A stretch of 64,000 bases of DNA from Hymenobacter radiodurans (lineage in GTDB: Bacteria > Bacteroidota > Bacteroidia > Cytophagales > Hymenobacteraceae), in contig NZ_CP037921.1 in the NCBI RefSeq assembly GCF_004355185.1, forward strand, positions 1 to 64,000. Reading direction: 5' to 3'. Under the pieces are notes generated by a model. That model was not told where the DNA came from, did not search any database, and saw nothing but the letters and a program-made list of their open reading frames with translations. This document shows, one piece after another, positions 38,833 through 47,117 of the stretch; the stretch's first letter is position 1; each line of letters opens with the position of its first letter. Position numbers and translations under genes: made by a program.

Positions 38833-39909
38833 ATGCATTTACTTTCCCTCCCGCTTCAGGTATCGCTTCCGGTTGAATCGCTCAACCAGCTGCTCGACAA
38901 CCTCTACAATGAAATGCTGCCCCTGTGTTCGGACCTCATCAACGTGGGCCGGGCCCTGGGGGGCTTGGGCGCCCTGGTCTTTATCGCCAGCAGGGTGTGG
39001 CGCAGCATGGCGGAGGCCGAGCCCATCGACGTGTTTCCCTTGCTGCGGCCCTTCGCCATCGGCCTCGTGATTACCTTTTTCCCCGCGATGCTGGGTGTAC
39101 TCAACGGCGTGCTGGGCGGTATTTCGGGGGCTACCAGCGCGGTCGTGCGGGTGCAAAACCAAAGCATTATTCAGTTGCAGGAGCGCAAAGAAGCCCTGCT
39201 GGCCGCGCGGCCGGAGAATGCACCGTATGCCTCCGATGAGGCGTTCGAGAAAGAGCTGGGAGCCAAAGATATCCTTGACGTCGGCGGCAAGACGGCGCTG
39301 TATTTTAATCGAATCTCCTACGATGTGCAGAAGAACTTCCGCGAGTGGATGCGCAATGGTTTAGAGCTCCTGCATGACTCGGCGGCGCTGGTGATCAATA
39401 CCATCCGCACCTTCTTTCTGATTATCCTCTCCATCATTGGGCCCATCAGCTTCGGCTTTTCGATCTGGCCCGGCTTTGAGGGCACCTTAACCAACTGGTT
39501 TTCCCGCTACATCAACACCTTTCTGTGGCTGCCGGTGGCCAACATCTTCGGGGCCATCACGGCCAAGATCCAGGTGATGATGCTCAACCTCGACATTACC
39601 CAAATTCAACAAGGCCGTGATCTGGAAGCGGCGGATGCCGGCTACATGATCTTTTTGGTGATCGCCATCTGTGGCTACCTCACGGTGCCCTCGGTAGCCA
39701 ACTGGATTGTCGCCGCTAGTGGCATGGAGAGAATTACCCGTCTGGCAACCCGAGGGGGCAGCACGGCGGGCAGCATGGCCGCGAGTGTCGCTGGCGCAAC
39801 GAGTGGGGCCGCCGTCGGTGGGGTGGTTGCTGTGGGGCGGGCCATGGGCACGGCGCCGGCAGGGCCTTCCATGAGTAACCCGACTGGCTACAAGAACACG
39901 ACTGCCTAA
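38833..39909 (+). CDS. traJ: TraJ-like inner-membrane channel protein (VirB6-like)
   Basis: 358 residues with several membrane helices: GRALGGLGALVFIASRVW, FAIGLVITFFPAMLGVLNGVLGG, VINTIRTFFLIILSIIGPISFGFSIWP, YMIFLVIAICGYLTVPSVANWIV. The segment GFEGTLTNWFSRYINTFLWLPVANIFGAI is a TraJ hallmark. The C-terminal 50 residues are Ala/Gly-rich. It probably forms the inner-membrane part of the translocation pore. It is followed by traK after 21 bases. Confidence 0.9.
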   Translation: MHLLSLPLQVSLPVESLNQLLDNLYNEMLPLCSDLINVGRALGGLGALVFIASRVWRSMAEAEPIDVFPLLRPFAIGLVITFFPAMLGVLNGVLGGISGATSAVVRVQNQSIIQLQERKEALLAARPENAPYASDEAFEKELGAKDILDVGGKTALYFNRISYDVQKNFREWMRNGLELLHDSAALVINTIRTFFLIILSIIGPISFGFSIWPGFEGTLTNWFSRYINTFLWLPVANIFGAITAKIQVMMLNLDITQIQQGRDLEAADAGYMIFLVIAICGYLTVPSVANWIVAASGMERITRLATRGGSTAGSMAASVAGATSGAAVGGVVAVGRAMGTAPAGPSMSNPTGYKNTTA

Positions 39910-39930
39910 CCACCCTTAGCCTCTACGACT

Positions 39931-40548
39931 ATGTTCCGTTCCCTGAAGAATATTGATTCCGCCTACCAGCAGGTCAAGACCCTGGCCCTGCTGTTCATGC
40001 TGCTCTGCTTTTCCGTGTCCGCTTATGCTATCTACGCCGCCCGGCAGACGGCCCGCGAAGCCCAGGGCCGCATCTACGTGCTCGACCAGGGCACCCTGCT
40101 GACCGCCGTTTCCCACAACGTCAAAGACAACCGCCCGGTCGAGGCGAAGGATCACGTCAAGCGTTTCCATGAGCTCTTTTTCACCCTTGACCCCGACCCC
40201 AAGGCCATCGAGTACAACGTCAAGCAAGCCCTGTTCCTGGCCGACGCGAGCGCCCAGCGCGCCTATGATAACCTGAAGGAGAACGGCTACTTCAATGACC
40301 TGATTCAGGCCAACATCAGCCAGGATATTCGGGTCGATAGTGTCGCCCTTAATACCGCCGTCTACCCCTACTATGCCCGCTGCTACGCCCAGCAGCGCAT
40401 CATCCGAGCCTCCTCGGTCAGCACCCGCCGCATGGTATCGGAATGCTACCTGCGGGACGTCTCGCGCTCGGCCAATAATCCGCACGGCTTTCTGATGGAG
40501 CGCTGGCGGGCAATAGAAAATGTTGATCTGCGCACCGAGCGCCGCTAG
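39931..40548 (+). CDS. traK: TraK-like protein (VirB8-like)
   Basis: 205 residues. A short cytoplasmic N-terminus (MFRSLKNIDSAYQQVKTL) precedes one membrane helix (ALLFMLLCFSVSAYAIYAA). The periplasmic domain contains NVKDNRPVEAKDHVKRFHELFF, IEYNVKQALFLAD and VSECYLRDVSRSANNPHGFLMERW, all typical of TraK. Like VirB8, it probably nucleates the periplasmic channel. Only 12 bases separate it from traM; the usual small traL is not present between them. Confidence 0.9.
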   Translation: MFRSLKNIDSAYQQVKTLALLFMLLCFSVSAYAIYAARQTAREAQGRIYVLDQGTLLTAVSHNVKDNRPVEAKDHVKRFHELFFTLDPDPKAIEYNVKQALFLADASAQRAYDNLKENGYFNDLIQANISQDIRVDSVALNTAVYPYYARCYAQQRIIRASSVSTRRMVSECYLRDVSRSANNPHGFLMERWRAIENVDLRTERR

Positions 40549-40560
40549 CCTTTCTACCAT

Positions 40561-41766
40561 ATGGCTACCTCCCCCAATCTTTCGCCGGAACGCATCAAGC
40601 AGCGCCGCTTGCTGCTTTTCATTCCCCTGCCCAGCTTTATTTGCTTGACCGCGCTCTTTTACCTGAGCGGTGGGGGCCAAGGCGTGCCTACCGTAACAGC
40701 TGATACGGGGGCGAATGGCCTCAACCTCTCCCTGCCGGCGGCCGGCCCCAGCAGCCTGTATGAGGATAAGCTCGCGGCCGCGATGGCGCCCACGGACAGC
40801 AGTTACCGCCAGAGTCTGGCCTTCGCGCCGGGAGAGGAAGCAGCTGGTACCCCTGCCCCCGATGGCCTGAACTACGCCGTGCAGCCGGGCGACCCCGCGC
40901 AACGCTACGACCCAAACAATGACCCCAACGTAGCGGCCGTGCACAGTCGCCTGCAGCAGCTGCAACAGCAGACCACCCCGCCACCGCCTGCTACCGACAG
41001 GAACTACAGCCGTGGGGCGCCGGCTACCACGTATGCGCCCGGCCCCAGTTCCCAGGATGTGCAGATGGACCAGAGCTTACGCGAGCTAGCGCAGCTCAAA
41101 CGCGAATACGAGCAGCGCTTACAGGCGATGAACACCCCCGCCACAACGGCACCCGCCGCGAAGGCTGCTCCAGCCAAAGCCAAACCCCAGCCGTCCGTTG
41201 TAGCGGCCGCCCCGGTCTCGGTAGTAAACCGGCTGGATAATAGCCAGCGGCCCGTCACACAAGGTAATAGCTTCCATAGCCTGGGGGGCAGCAGTGCTCG
41301 CTCTAGCACAGCAGCGGCGGTGAATACCGTGCCCGCCGTCGTGCATTCGGACCAGGTAGTTGTGCAGGGGCAAACGGTGAAGCTGCGGCTGCTCGCGGAT
41401 GTACAGTTGGAGGGGCGCGTGATTCCCCAAAACACCGTGGTGTATGGCGTGTGCAATCTTAGTGGCCAGCGCCTGACGATCAAGGTGGCCTCCATCCAGG
41501 CGGAAAATAGTATTGTCCCCGTGAGCCTGTCGGCCTATGATCTGGACGGCGGGGAAGGGCTGAGCATTCCTGGCTCAGTCGAACGAGACGCGGCGCAGCA
41601 AGGCCTGGCAGCTGGTGCCAGCAGTGCCGACCTGCTGACCCTGTCGCCCAGCTTAGGGGCGCAGGCCGCGGGCATTGCCATTCAAACGGGTAAAGCCCTG
41701 ACCAGCCGGAAACTCAAACAGGTCAAGATTACGCTAAAAGCGAACTATAAACTGCTCCTGCATTAA
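40561..41766 (+). CDS. traM: TraM-like protein (VirB10-like)
   Basis: 401 residues. One membrane helix near the N-terminus (LLLFIPLPSFICLTALFYLSGG) is followed by a long Pro/Gln/Ala-rich linker (about 60-235). The conserved C-terminal domain follows: VVVQGQTVKLRLLADVQLEGRVIPQNTVVYGVCNLSGQRL, then a Gly/Leu-rich part and the end TLKANYKLLLH. It is the scaffold spanning from inner membrane to outer pore, and its stop overlaps the traN start by one base (TAATG). Confidence 0.88.
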   Translation: MATSPNLSPERIKQRRLLLFIPLPSFICLTALFYLSGGGQGVPTVTADTGANGLNLSLPAAGPSSLYEDKLAAAMAPTDSSYRQSLAFAPGEEAAGTPAPDGLNYAVQPGDPAQRYDPNNDPNVAAVHSRLQQLQQQTTPPPPATDRNYSRGAPATTYAPGPSSQDVQMDQSLRELAQLKREYEQRLQAMNTPATTAPAAKAAPAKAKPQPSVVAAAPVSVVNRLDNSQRPVTQGNSFHSLGGSSARSSTAAAVNTVPAVVHSDQVVVQGQTVKLRLLADVQLEGRVIPQNTVVYGVCNLSGQRLTIKVASIQAENSIVPVSLSAYDLDGGEGLSIPGSVERDAAQQGLAAGASSADLLTLSPSLGAQAAGIAIQTGKALTSRKLKQVKITLKANYKLLLH

Positions 41767-42659
41767 TGAAAAAGCCCCTTGTTGCCCTCGCCCTGTTCGC
41801 TTCTCTTGGCTCATCTACCCTCACGCTGGCCCAGCTAAAACCGCTCACCTATCTGGCCATCGAATCCGAGCACCTGATTGCCTCTTATCATTTAGGGGTA
41901 GGTTTTCAGAAAACGACGCACCTGATCTTCCCGTCGGCCGTCACCTACGTGGATCTGGGTAGTGGCAGCATCATTGCCGAAAAGGCCCAGGGCGCGGAGA
42001 ACATCGTGAAGGTGAAAGCCAATGCGGCCGGTTTCGCCCAGACCAACATGACCGTGCTCACCTCGGATGGCAAGCTCTACTCTTTCCTGGTGGACTACGA
42101 GAAAGACCCCAAGATTATCAATCTCAACCTCGCCGGCGTTGCGATCGGAGGTGGGGCGTCAGTCGTGCAAGCCAGTAAAGCGGTGCCGCGCAAAAACACC
42201 ATCGAAGCCACCGCGGCCGAAGTGAGCAGCAAAAAGCGCACGCTGCGCCGCAAGGTCATGGCGAAGGATGATATGGTGCTCGGCTTGCACGGCTTGTATA
42301 CAGTCGATGATCTGTTCTACTTCCAGCTAACGATGCGCAATAAGTCGAACATCGGCTACGACATTGACTTCCTCAAATTAACGGTGCGCGATAAGAAGCT
42401 GGTTAAGCGCACGGCCATCCAGGAATCGGAGCTAACCCCGCGCTACGTCTATAATGGTCAGAGCACGGCTATTGCCGGCACGAAGCAGTTGGAGCGCGTG
42501 TACGTGGTACCGAAGTTCACGATTCCGGATGATAAAGTACTGATCATGGAGCTATTTGAGAAAGGAGGCGGGCGGCACTTGTCGCTCAAGATCACCAATC
42601 AGGATATTCTGCGGGCGCGGGTGCTCCCCGCTTCGCCGGCAACCGTGGCCACGCAATAG
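41766..42659 (+). CDS. traN: TraN-like outer channel protein (DUF4138, VirB9-like)
   Basis: 297 residues. A signal peptide ends LTLA-QL. The conserved region includes FPSAVTYVDLGSGSIIAEKAQGAENIVKVKANAAGF, MTVLTSDGKLYSFLVDYE, RNKSNIGYDIDFLKLTVRDKKLVKRTAIQE and AGTKQLERVYVVPKFTIPDDK, characteristic of TraN/DUF4138. It pairs with TraM in the outer-membrane pore. It is the last recognisable core tra gene here; traO to traQ homologues were not found downstream. Confidence 0.9.
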   Translation: MKKPLVALALFASLGSSTLTLAQLKPLTYLAIESEHLIASYHLGVGFQKTTHLIFPSAVTYVDLGSGSIIAEKAQGAENIVKVKANAAGFAQTNMTVLTSDGKLYSFLVDYEKDPKIINLNLAGVAIGGGASVVQASKAVPRKNTIEATAAEVSSKKRTLRRKVMAKDDMVLGLHGLYTVDDLFYFQLTMRNKSNIGYDIDFLKLTVRDKKLVKRTAIQESELTPRYVYNGQSTAIAGTKQLERVYVVPKFTIPDDKVLIMELFEKGGGRHLSLKITNQDILRARVLPASPATVATQ

Positions 42660-42701
42660 CCCTACTCGGCATGGCGTTCTACTATTTGCCAAAAAACGCG
42701 T

Positions 42702-42905
42702 ATGTTTAGTCAGACCTACTTCTCAGATGCAATCATGAGAAATTTTCTGTTCCTGCTGGCCCTGGCCATTTTTCTCTACAGCCCCTATGGCCCTAGCTGG
42801 GGACAGTTTGCGGTGAATATGAGCCTTATCGTCACCGTTGGCTCCTACCTCATGAAGAGTGTATCGAAGCGGCGCTACTACTACGATGACGAAGAGTATC
42901 GCTAA
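42702..42905 (+). CDS. Small membrane protein after traN
   Basis: 67 residues from 42702; ATG 42735 (MRNFLFLLALAIFLYSPYG) is equally good and gives a cleaner membrane start, 56 residues. There are two hydrophobic stretches, ending in a charged tyrosine tail (KRRYYYDDEEYR). It follows traN by 42 bases and precedes another tiny membrane gene, so it is probably a tra accessory. Not recognised. Confidence 0.55.
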   Translation: MFSQTYFSDAIMRNFLFLLALAIFLYSPYGPSWGQFAVNMSLIVTVGSYLMKSVSKRRYYYDDEEYR

Positions 42906-42911
42906 AAGCCT

Positions 42912-43043
42912 ATGCTCTCTACCTTCGATCCGCTTGTTTTTGCCGGCATCACGGCCGGCTCCTTCGTGCTGAGCTACCTAGGGTGTACTATTCTGCAGCA
43001 GGTTTTTGGCTACCACATCGGCCGTCGTAAAGACAAAGAATAG
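42912..43043 (+). CDS. Tiny membrane protein, 43 residues
   Basis: Reads MLSTFDPLVFAGITAGSF and onward to a basic end (GRRKDKE), with a single membrane helix (LVFAGITAGSFVLSYLGC). The start lies 6 bases after the previous stop, so the two are probably coupled. It is the last gene before the terminator at 43071. No family assigned. Confidence 0.5.
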   Translation: MLSTFDPLVFAGITAGSFVLSYLGCTILQQVFGYHIGRRKDKE

Positions 43044-43070
43044 CGCTGGTATTGTGCAGCTTGTTTACAC

Positions 43071-43104
43071 AAAAGCCTCACTGCCTTGTGCGTTGGGGCT
43101 TTTT
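43071..43104 (+). terminator. Rho-independent terminator of the tra operon
   Basis: AAAAGCC at the left pairs with GGCTTTT at the right, with three further pairs inside (one G-T wobble), followed by T residues. It is 28 bases after the last tra gene and may also end the opposing small gene at 43134. Confidence 0.6.
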
Positions 43105-43133
43105 CGTTGCTTTACTACTCCCTCCAACCGGTG

Positions 43134-43322
43134 CTAGCTGCTTGTCAGCCACGTGCGGCAGCTCATGCACCGGGTGCACCACATCCGTAGCTCCGTGACG
43201 GTTTCCGATTTACGCAGCACTTCCTCGTGGGTGTGCAGGGTGGTATCGGCACAGCTTGCGCAGTCGAGCAGCTCGGCATTGTCCAGCATTTCTTCCCTAA
43301 AGGCGAGTTCGTCCGCATTCAT
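43134..43322 (-). CDS. Small protein with two CxxC pairs
   Basis: 62 residues: the first pair is CASC near residue 21, the second CTRC plus MSC near 49. The spacing suggests one zinc ribbon-like site. No family recognised. It converges on the tra terminator. The opposite-strand frame is less plausible because it lacks the Cys pattern. Confidence 0.4.
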   Translation of the reverse strand: MNADELAFREEMLDNAELLDCASCADTTLHTHEEVLRKSETVTELRMWCTRCMSCRTWLTSS

Positions 43323-43737
43323 GCCGGTACCGGGTTAGTTGTCATCTTGGGTGTCAAGATAAGAAGCGAGAGCTACGCCGCACTGTACGCGGCTATCTCC
43401 CCTATTCCGGGCTGTTCGACACCCCCCATCGATAAACGCAAATCCTGATGATGTAGCGCGGCCTTTTGCTCAGGGTCTACTTAACTACGCGTACGCCAGC
43501 GGTAAGCCCTGAGCGAAATTCATCCGTTGAGACTAGACAGCCCCACCCCAACATCACCCTTAAAACTATTCAATCCCAGTTATTGCCCAATTGGCACCCA
43601 CACTTTTTGATGCTCTCCTAGGGTGGGGTTGCGTTAGTAACCGGACAAAGAATTACGGTAGAGCGGCCGTTTAACCTCTGTACCAAACCCGGTGGCTACT
43701 GAGTCGGAGGTCGTATCCTGGTTGGTTAAAAACCGGC
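43323..43737. other. Intergenic, nothing recognised
   Basis: GC-moderate sequence with no coding pattern, no repeats noticed and no RNA gene recognised. Confidence 0.5.
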
Positions 43738-44265
43738 CTATTTCAAGCGGACAATCGACTGTTGGAATTGCGCCCAGAGCTGGGCGTCTTGGTCTTTTGA
43801 CAATGCCCTGCTGGGCGTATACTGAAACTCGTAGCTGACCTGGTGGAGCAGGACAATGCCCAGGTAGTGCGTGCCCTTGCCCGGCACATGGTAACGAGCA
43901 CAGGCAGCCGTATAGGGGCCATGCAGGAGAATAGCTTCGGCCAGCAGCGTACCCCGCGTCTGGTGCATCGCGAGGTCGATCACGTCGCTGTAAAACGCAT
44001 GATCGGCGTCTTTCGCGTAGCGCTTATCCCGGGGCTTCTCCAACCGCATCAGCGTGTACGTGCCGGCTAGGTCGGTATACCGGTACCCACGCGCCTGTTT
44101 GGGGGGTACATTCGGCGGCAGCGGGGTAACGGCTACCGGCTGCGGCTGGCCTAGCACGCGCAGCGTAACGGCCGCATCGACCGGAAAGCCCCCCCAGGGC
44201 AGAACCTGCGCCTGAGCGGCTACCAGGTAGAATAACGGGAATAGCATAGCGGCTAGTTTTTTCAT
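43738..44265 (-). CDS. Exported hypothetical protein
   Basis: 175 residues with a signal peptide (MKKLAAMLFPLFYLVAAQA-QV). The mature part reads as a single folded domain: a strand-rich N-terminal half, then a helix-rich part (YAKDADHAFYSDVIDLAMHQTRGTLLAEAIL) and an end containing HYLGIVLLHQVSYEFQYTPS. No known family is recognised. It lies between the tra operon and the par genes, on the minus strand, alone. Confidence 0.6.
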   Translation of the reverse strand: MKKLAAMLFPLFYLVAAQAQVLPWGGFPVDAAVTLRVLGQPQPVAVTPLPPNVPPKQARGYRYTDLAGTYTLMRLEKPRDKRYAKDADHAFYSDVIDLAMHQTRGTLLAEAILLHGPYTAACARYHVPGKGTHYLGIVLLHQVSYEFQYTPSRALSKDQDAQLWAQFQQSIVRLK

Positions 44266-44433
44266 GCCGGCCCCTTAGCAAAAGGCCCGCCAGGGCCGGG
44301 CCTAGCGTAATTTTACCCCCCGCTGCTACAAAAATGCCTGCATGAGCCAATCATCCGCTGCGTTTGCTACGGCGTATCTCCCTCCTATTGCCCAGTAAAA
44401 AAGCTATGAGGAGTGATACAGTTAGTAATCAGC

Positions 44434-44742
44434 TTAAAGCAGCTTCCGCCGCCGCTTCTCCTCGGCCGGCAGTTCGCGCTGGGACTCGGGATGTTGCGCA
44501 AAAAAGGCCAGGAGCGCCTGGTCAAATACCGTCGCCAGGTCTTTTCGCTCCCAGAAGGAATACTGGTGCAGCTGGCGCCACGTCTCCACCGGCAGCTGAT
44601 TCGAGAACTTGATCTTAACCGCTTCCGCTTCGGGCGCTACGCTTGGGGCCGCGGCAGCCTTGGTCGCTTTGGGCTTCAACAAGAAATCGTCGGGGTTCGC
44701 GGGTAACAGCTGATCGAGGTCAAGTTTGGGTTTGGATGCCAT
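44434..44742 (-). CDS. parB: Small partition partner protein (ParB-like)
   Basis: 102 residues. A disordered Lys/Ala-rich N-terminus (LKPKATKAAAAPSVAPEAEA) precedes a likely ribbon-helix-helix (VKIKFSNQLPVETWRQLHQYSFWERKDLATVFDQALLAFF). It follows parA by 90 bases on the same strand. Small RHH ParB-type proteins behind a ParA are usual for type Ib partition systems. The family link is by structure pattern and context, not sequence identity. Confidence 0.6.
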   Translation of the reverse strand: MASKPKLDLDQLLPANPDDFLLKPKATKAAAAPSVAPEAEAVKIKFSNQLPVETWRQLHQYSFWERKDLATVFDQALLAFFAQHPESQRELPAEEKRRRKLL

Positions 44743-44781
44743 GCTGGTTGGTCTTTATAATATTGACTTTCTTACTAACCA

Positions 44782-44835
44782 TGATTATCTATCTTATCTT
44801 GACAGTCATGATTATCAAGATGAAATAGATAATCA
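44782..44835. repeat. Inverted repeat between parA and parB
   Basis: TGATTATCTAT (44782-44792) and ATAGATAATCA (44825-44835) are exact 11-base arms. Between them lie TCTTGA...TCAAGA. AT-rich and next to parB, it is a candidate centromere or operator. The right arm overlaps the parA stop. Confidence 0.5.
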
Positions 44836-45583
44836 GGCCAGGATTTCCTGCGTTAGGGCCTCATAATCCACGAGTGCATTCGAGTGGGGCGCGGTTTCGT
44901 GCAGGGACCGCCGTTGCACCTGCGCTTCGGGGATCGCCACGTTATCGCGGATGGTGGCTTGCATGACCAAGGCGCCAAACTGGTCCCGCATGCGCTTGAC
45001 GAACTGGTGGTGGAGGCCCTTGCGGTAGGTGGCGGCATACTTGGTGAGAAAGATCCCCCCGACTTCCAGCTCCGGGTTGTAGCTGTCCTGAATTTTCGCG
45101 ACCAGCTCCAGCAAGCTATTCACCCCATCGAAGCTAAACAGCTCGGGCTGGGCCGGCACATACACTTTTGAGGAGGCCGTCAGGGCCGCCACCGTCAAGG
45201 GGGAATTGGGGCTGGGGGACTATCGATCAGCACGTAATCGATATGCGCCGCCAGGTTTTTGAGGGCTTTCTTGAAGAGCAGTGGATAGGCCAGGTCCGCG
45301 CCGAGCCCCTTCTCGGCCACTACCAAGGATTCATCCGCCGCCACCAGCCACAGGTTGGGGCCCACGGGCTGCATCACGTCGAGCAGCGTGGCCTTGTGGT
45401 CGATGACCTGCGTTAGGTTCTTAGTGGGGGCCACGGCGGGCAGGCACCGCGTCAGATTCGCTTGGCTGTCGGCATCCACCAGGAGCACCCGATGGCCCGC
45501 CTGCGCCATGCAATGCCCCACGGCCCAGGCAGAAGTACTCTTGCCGGTTCCCCCTTGCGTAGCGCGAACGTGTAAATTTCCAT
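44833..45583 (-). CDS. parA: ParA partition ATPase, two frame breaks
   Basis: Starts at ATG 45583 with MEIYTFALRKGG. The run of five C (45550-45554) has to be six to give the Walker A KGGTGKST; the run of four G at 45208-45211 needs one more to join IDSPPAPNSPLTVAALTASS. With both, the protein is 250 residues with LLVDADSQANLTR, VLIDSPP and the C-terminal FLTKYAATYRKG region in order. ParA moves plasmid copies to cell halves with the parB protein downstream. The shift pattern matches that in other genes here, so I do not take it as a real pseudogene. Confidence 0.8.
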
Positions 45584-45893
45584 AGGATCTTGATTATATA
45601 TTGGACAAAGAAGGTCTATATAAACTAGATTAACAAGAAATAGTTGACGTTCTGGTTTATCTTCTTTATCAAGATAATCAATATAAGCCCGAAGATCTGC
45701 GGCCATCCGGCCAGGCTTCCCAGCGTATAAAAGCGGGACTGGCCCCTTACCCCCAGCGGGAGCGCCCCGAGAAGAGGACCAGCTATACCAGGGGAGATGT
45801 TGGCTTGCCCTAGTTTTAGCACCTAAGCAATCAACCTTCGCTAGCCTGACTAGCTGGTATTGCTAAGCCTTTGCATAAAGAAAGCATTGTTTG

Positions 45894-45935
45894 TCAAGAC
45901 AATCTTTCTTATAAATTTTATGTTGATTGTCTTGA
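45894..45935. repeat. 11-base inverted repeat in AT-rich DNA
   Basis: TCAAGACAATC (45894-45904) and GATTGTCTTGA (45925-45935) are exact arms. The TTGATAATC-type word recurs near 45590, 45680, 44800 and 45932, on both sides of parA. Confidence 0.5.
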
Positions 45936-46352
45936 TAATCTTCACAAACAGGATAAGCTTACTGTGCTGGACTGCACTCCTACTACAAGGCGATGCGGTA
46001 AGCGGGGCTGCCCCCCGGCAGGGGAGGGGCCCCGGTACCGGTAAGCTGGTCGTCGAGGCTACGGGCGTTGCGCTCCTGCCCGTACGGCTCTCCTTGCTCC
46101 CGTCCGCGAGGAGCCTGGATTCGTTGAGTGCCAGCTGCGCGGCCCGGAACGCGAGCAGGAGCCCGGCCATGCGGCTCGGAGGTCTGCACCCGGGCGCCCG
46201 AGAGGGTAGGGCTGCCCTCTGCCCAGGGCAGAGCGTAGCGGCGGCGGTACGCTAACGCGCGCCGCCGAAGGGGGCAGGACATCAGGCGCCCCACGTCCCC
46301 GCTGCCTCCGGCTGGGGTGAGGACAACTTCTTCTGAGGGCGCAGGCAAGGCA

Positions 46353-46427
46353 CCGCTGACAGGCTACCGGCAAGCCTAGCCGGGAAGCTGCTTACCCTTG
46401 TTAGCCTTGTCGGTAGCCTGTCAGCGG
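46353..46427. repeat. 17-base perfect inverted repeat with 41-base loop
   Basis: Arms CCGCTGACAGGCTACCG (46353-46369) and its exact complement (46411-46427). It lies 60 bases from the first inverted iteron. It could be a single-strand or primosome-type structure or a resolution site. Confidence 0.6.
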
Positions 46428-46486
46428 AGTTAGCGCTTCTAGGGAAGACAGGGCACCGCGCGGGGAGAAGGGAGGCCCCCGGGGCA

Positions 46487-46561
46487 GTGCCATTTTTCAC
46501 GCAGATGATGCTCACCCCGCTTTCGGCACCCACCCCAGGCGGCGGGTGCCATTTTTCACGC
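46487..46561. repeat. Two inverted iterons upstream of the array
   Basis: GTGCCATTTTTCACGC occurs at 46487-46502 and 46546-46561, the reverse complement of the direct iterons at 46809-47032. Inverted copies away from the origin are usually used by Rep dimers to repress or handcuff. Confidence 0.75.
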
Positions 46562-46808
46562 AATTGCCCGGGGAGATAATACCCTCCGCGCCAACGGGTT
46601 CGCCCGCTTGGGCGGGGGCCGTTCCCGGGCGTCAGAACCGCCCTAAAAGCCTTCGTTGTCTCCTTTTAACCTTTTTCTGACCCTTACTGGAAAGTCACTT
46701 TCACTCAAAAAAAAGCCGAACCTCTTCTGTTTTCTAAAGCTATTCTTTACTATTCTATATTCAGGGCGCCCTAACCACTTGACAATCAGTAAGTAAGCCC
46801 CAATATCT

Positions 46809-47032
46809 GCGTGAAAAATGGCACTCTGCAGCGTGAAAAGTGGCACCCATGTGCGTGAAGGATGGCACCTTCTGCGCGAAAAACGGCACCTATTTGCGTG
46901 AAGAATGGCACCCCTACGTGAAAAATGGCACCTTCTGCGTGAAAAACGGCACTCGCGGCTCCGGCGAACCCCAATTACGTGAAAAATGGCACCTCTGGCG
47001 GTGCCCGCCGCTACCTGCGTGAAAAATGGCAC
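46809..47032 (+). repeat. Iteron array, replication origin (oriV)
   Basis: Nine direct copies of a 16-base iteron, consensus GCGTGAAAAATGGCAC, start at 46809, 46831, 46853, 46874, 46896, 46916, 46937, 46977 and 47017. The first seven repeat every 20-22 bases (two helical turns) and the last two every 40. Copies vary at a few positions (e.g. AAAAGTGG, GAAGGATGG, CGAAAAACGG). A degenerate tenth lies near 47049. The array ends just before rep, the classic layout of Rep_3 plasmids. Confidence 0.9.
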
Positions 47033-47117
47033 CCGGGAGTCCGCTGCTGCGTGAACGGATTTTGCAGTCACGCATTTTCGCGTATCTTAGGGCTTTCCCG
47101 TTACTGCTGCGTTGCGT

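Larger units (their letters stand above)
45584..47117. other. Plasmid origin region, no genes
   Basis: 1.5 kb between divergent parA and rep. It holds AT-rich parA upstream DNA, an 11-base inverted repeat (45894-45935), a GC-rich block, a long hairpin (46353-46427), two inverted iterons (46487-46561) and nine direct iterons (46809-47032). Open frames crossing it (e.g. 46643-47071 minus) only read the repeats. Confidence 0.7.

Noticed and set aside
45850..46255. Open frames on both strands in the par/origin spacer
   Set aside because: Overlapping short frames with low-complexity GC-rich residues; no conserved protein seen.
46809..47032. CRISPR-like repeat array
   Set aside because: The repeats are 16 bases with variable spacing of 4-6 or 24 bases, next to a Rep_3 gene and with inverted copies upstream; no cas genes are present.
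46643..47071. Long minus-strand open frame rich in HFSRR repeats
   Set aside because: It only translates the iteron array; the repeated residues mirror the 16-base DNA repeats.
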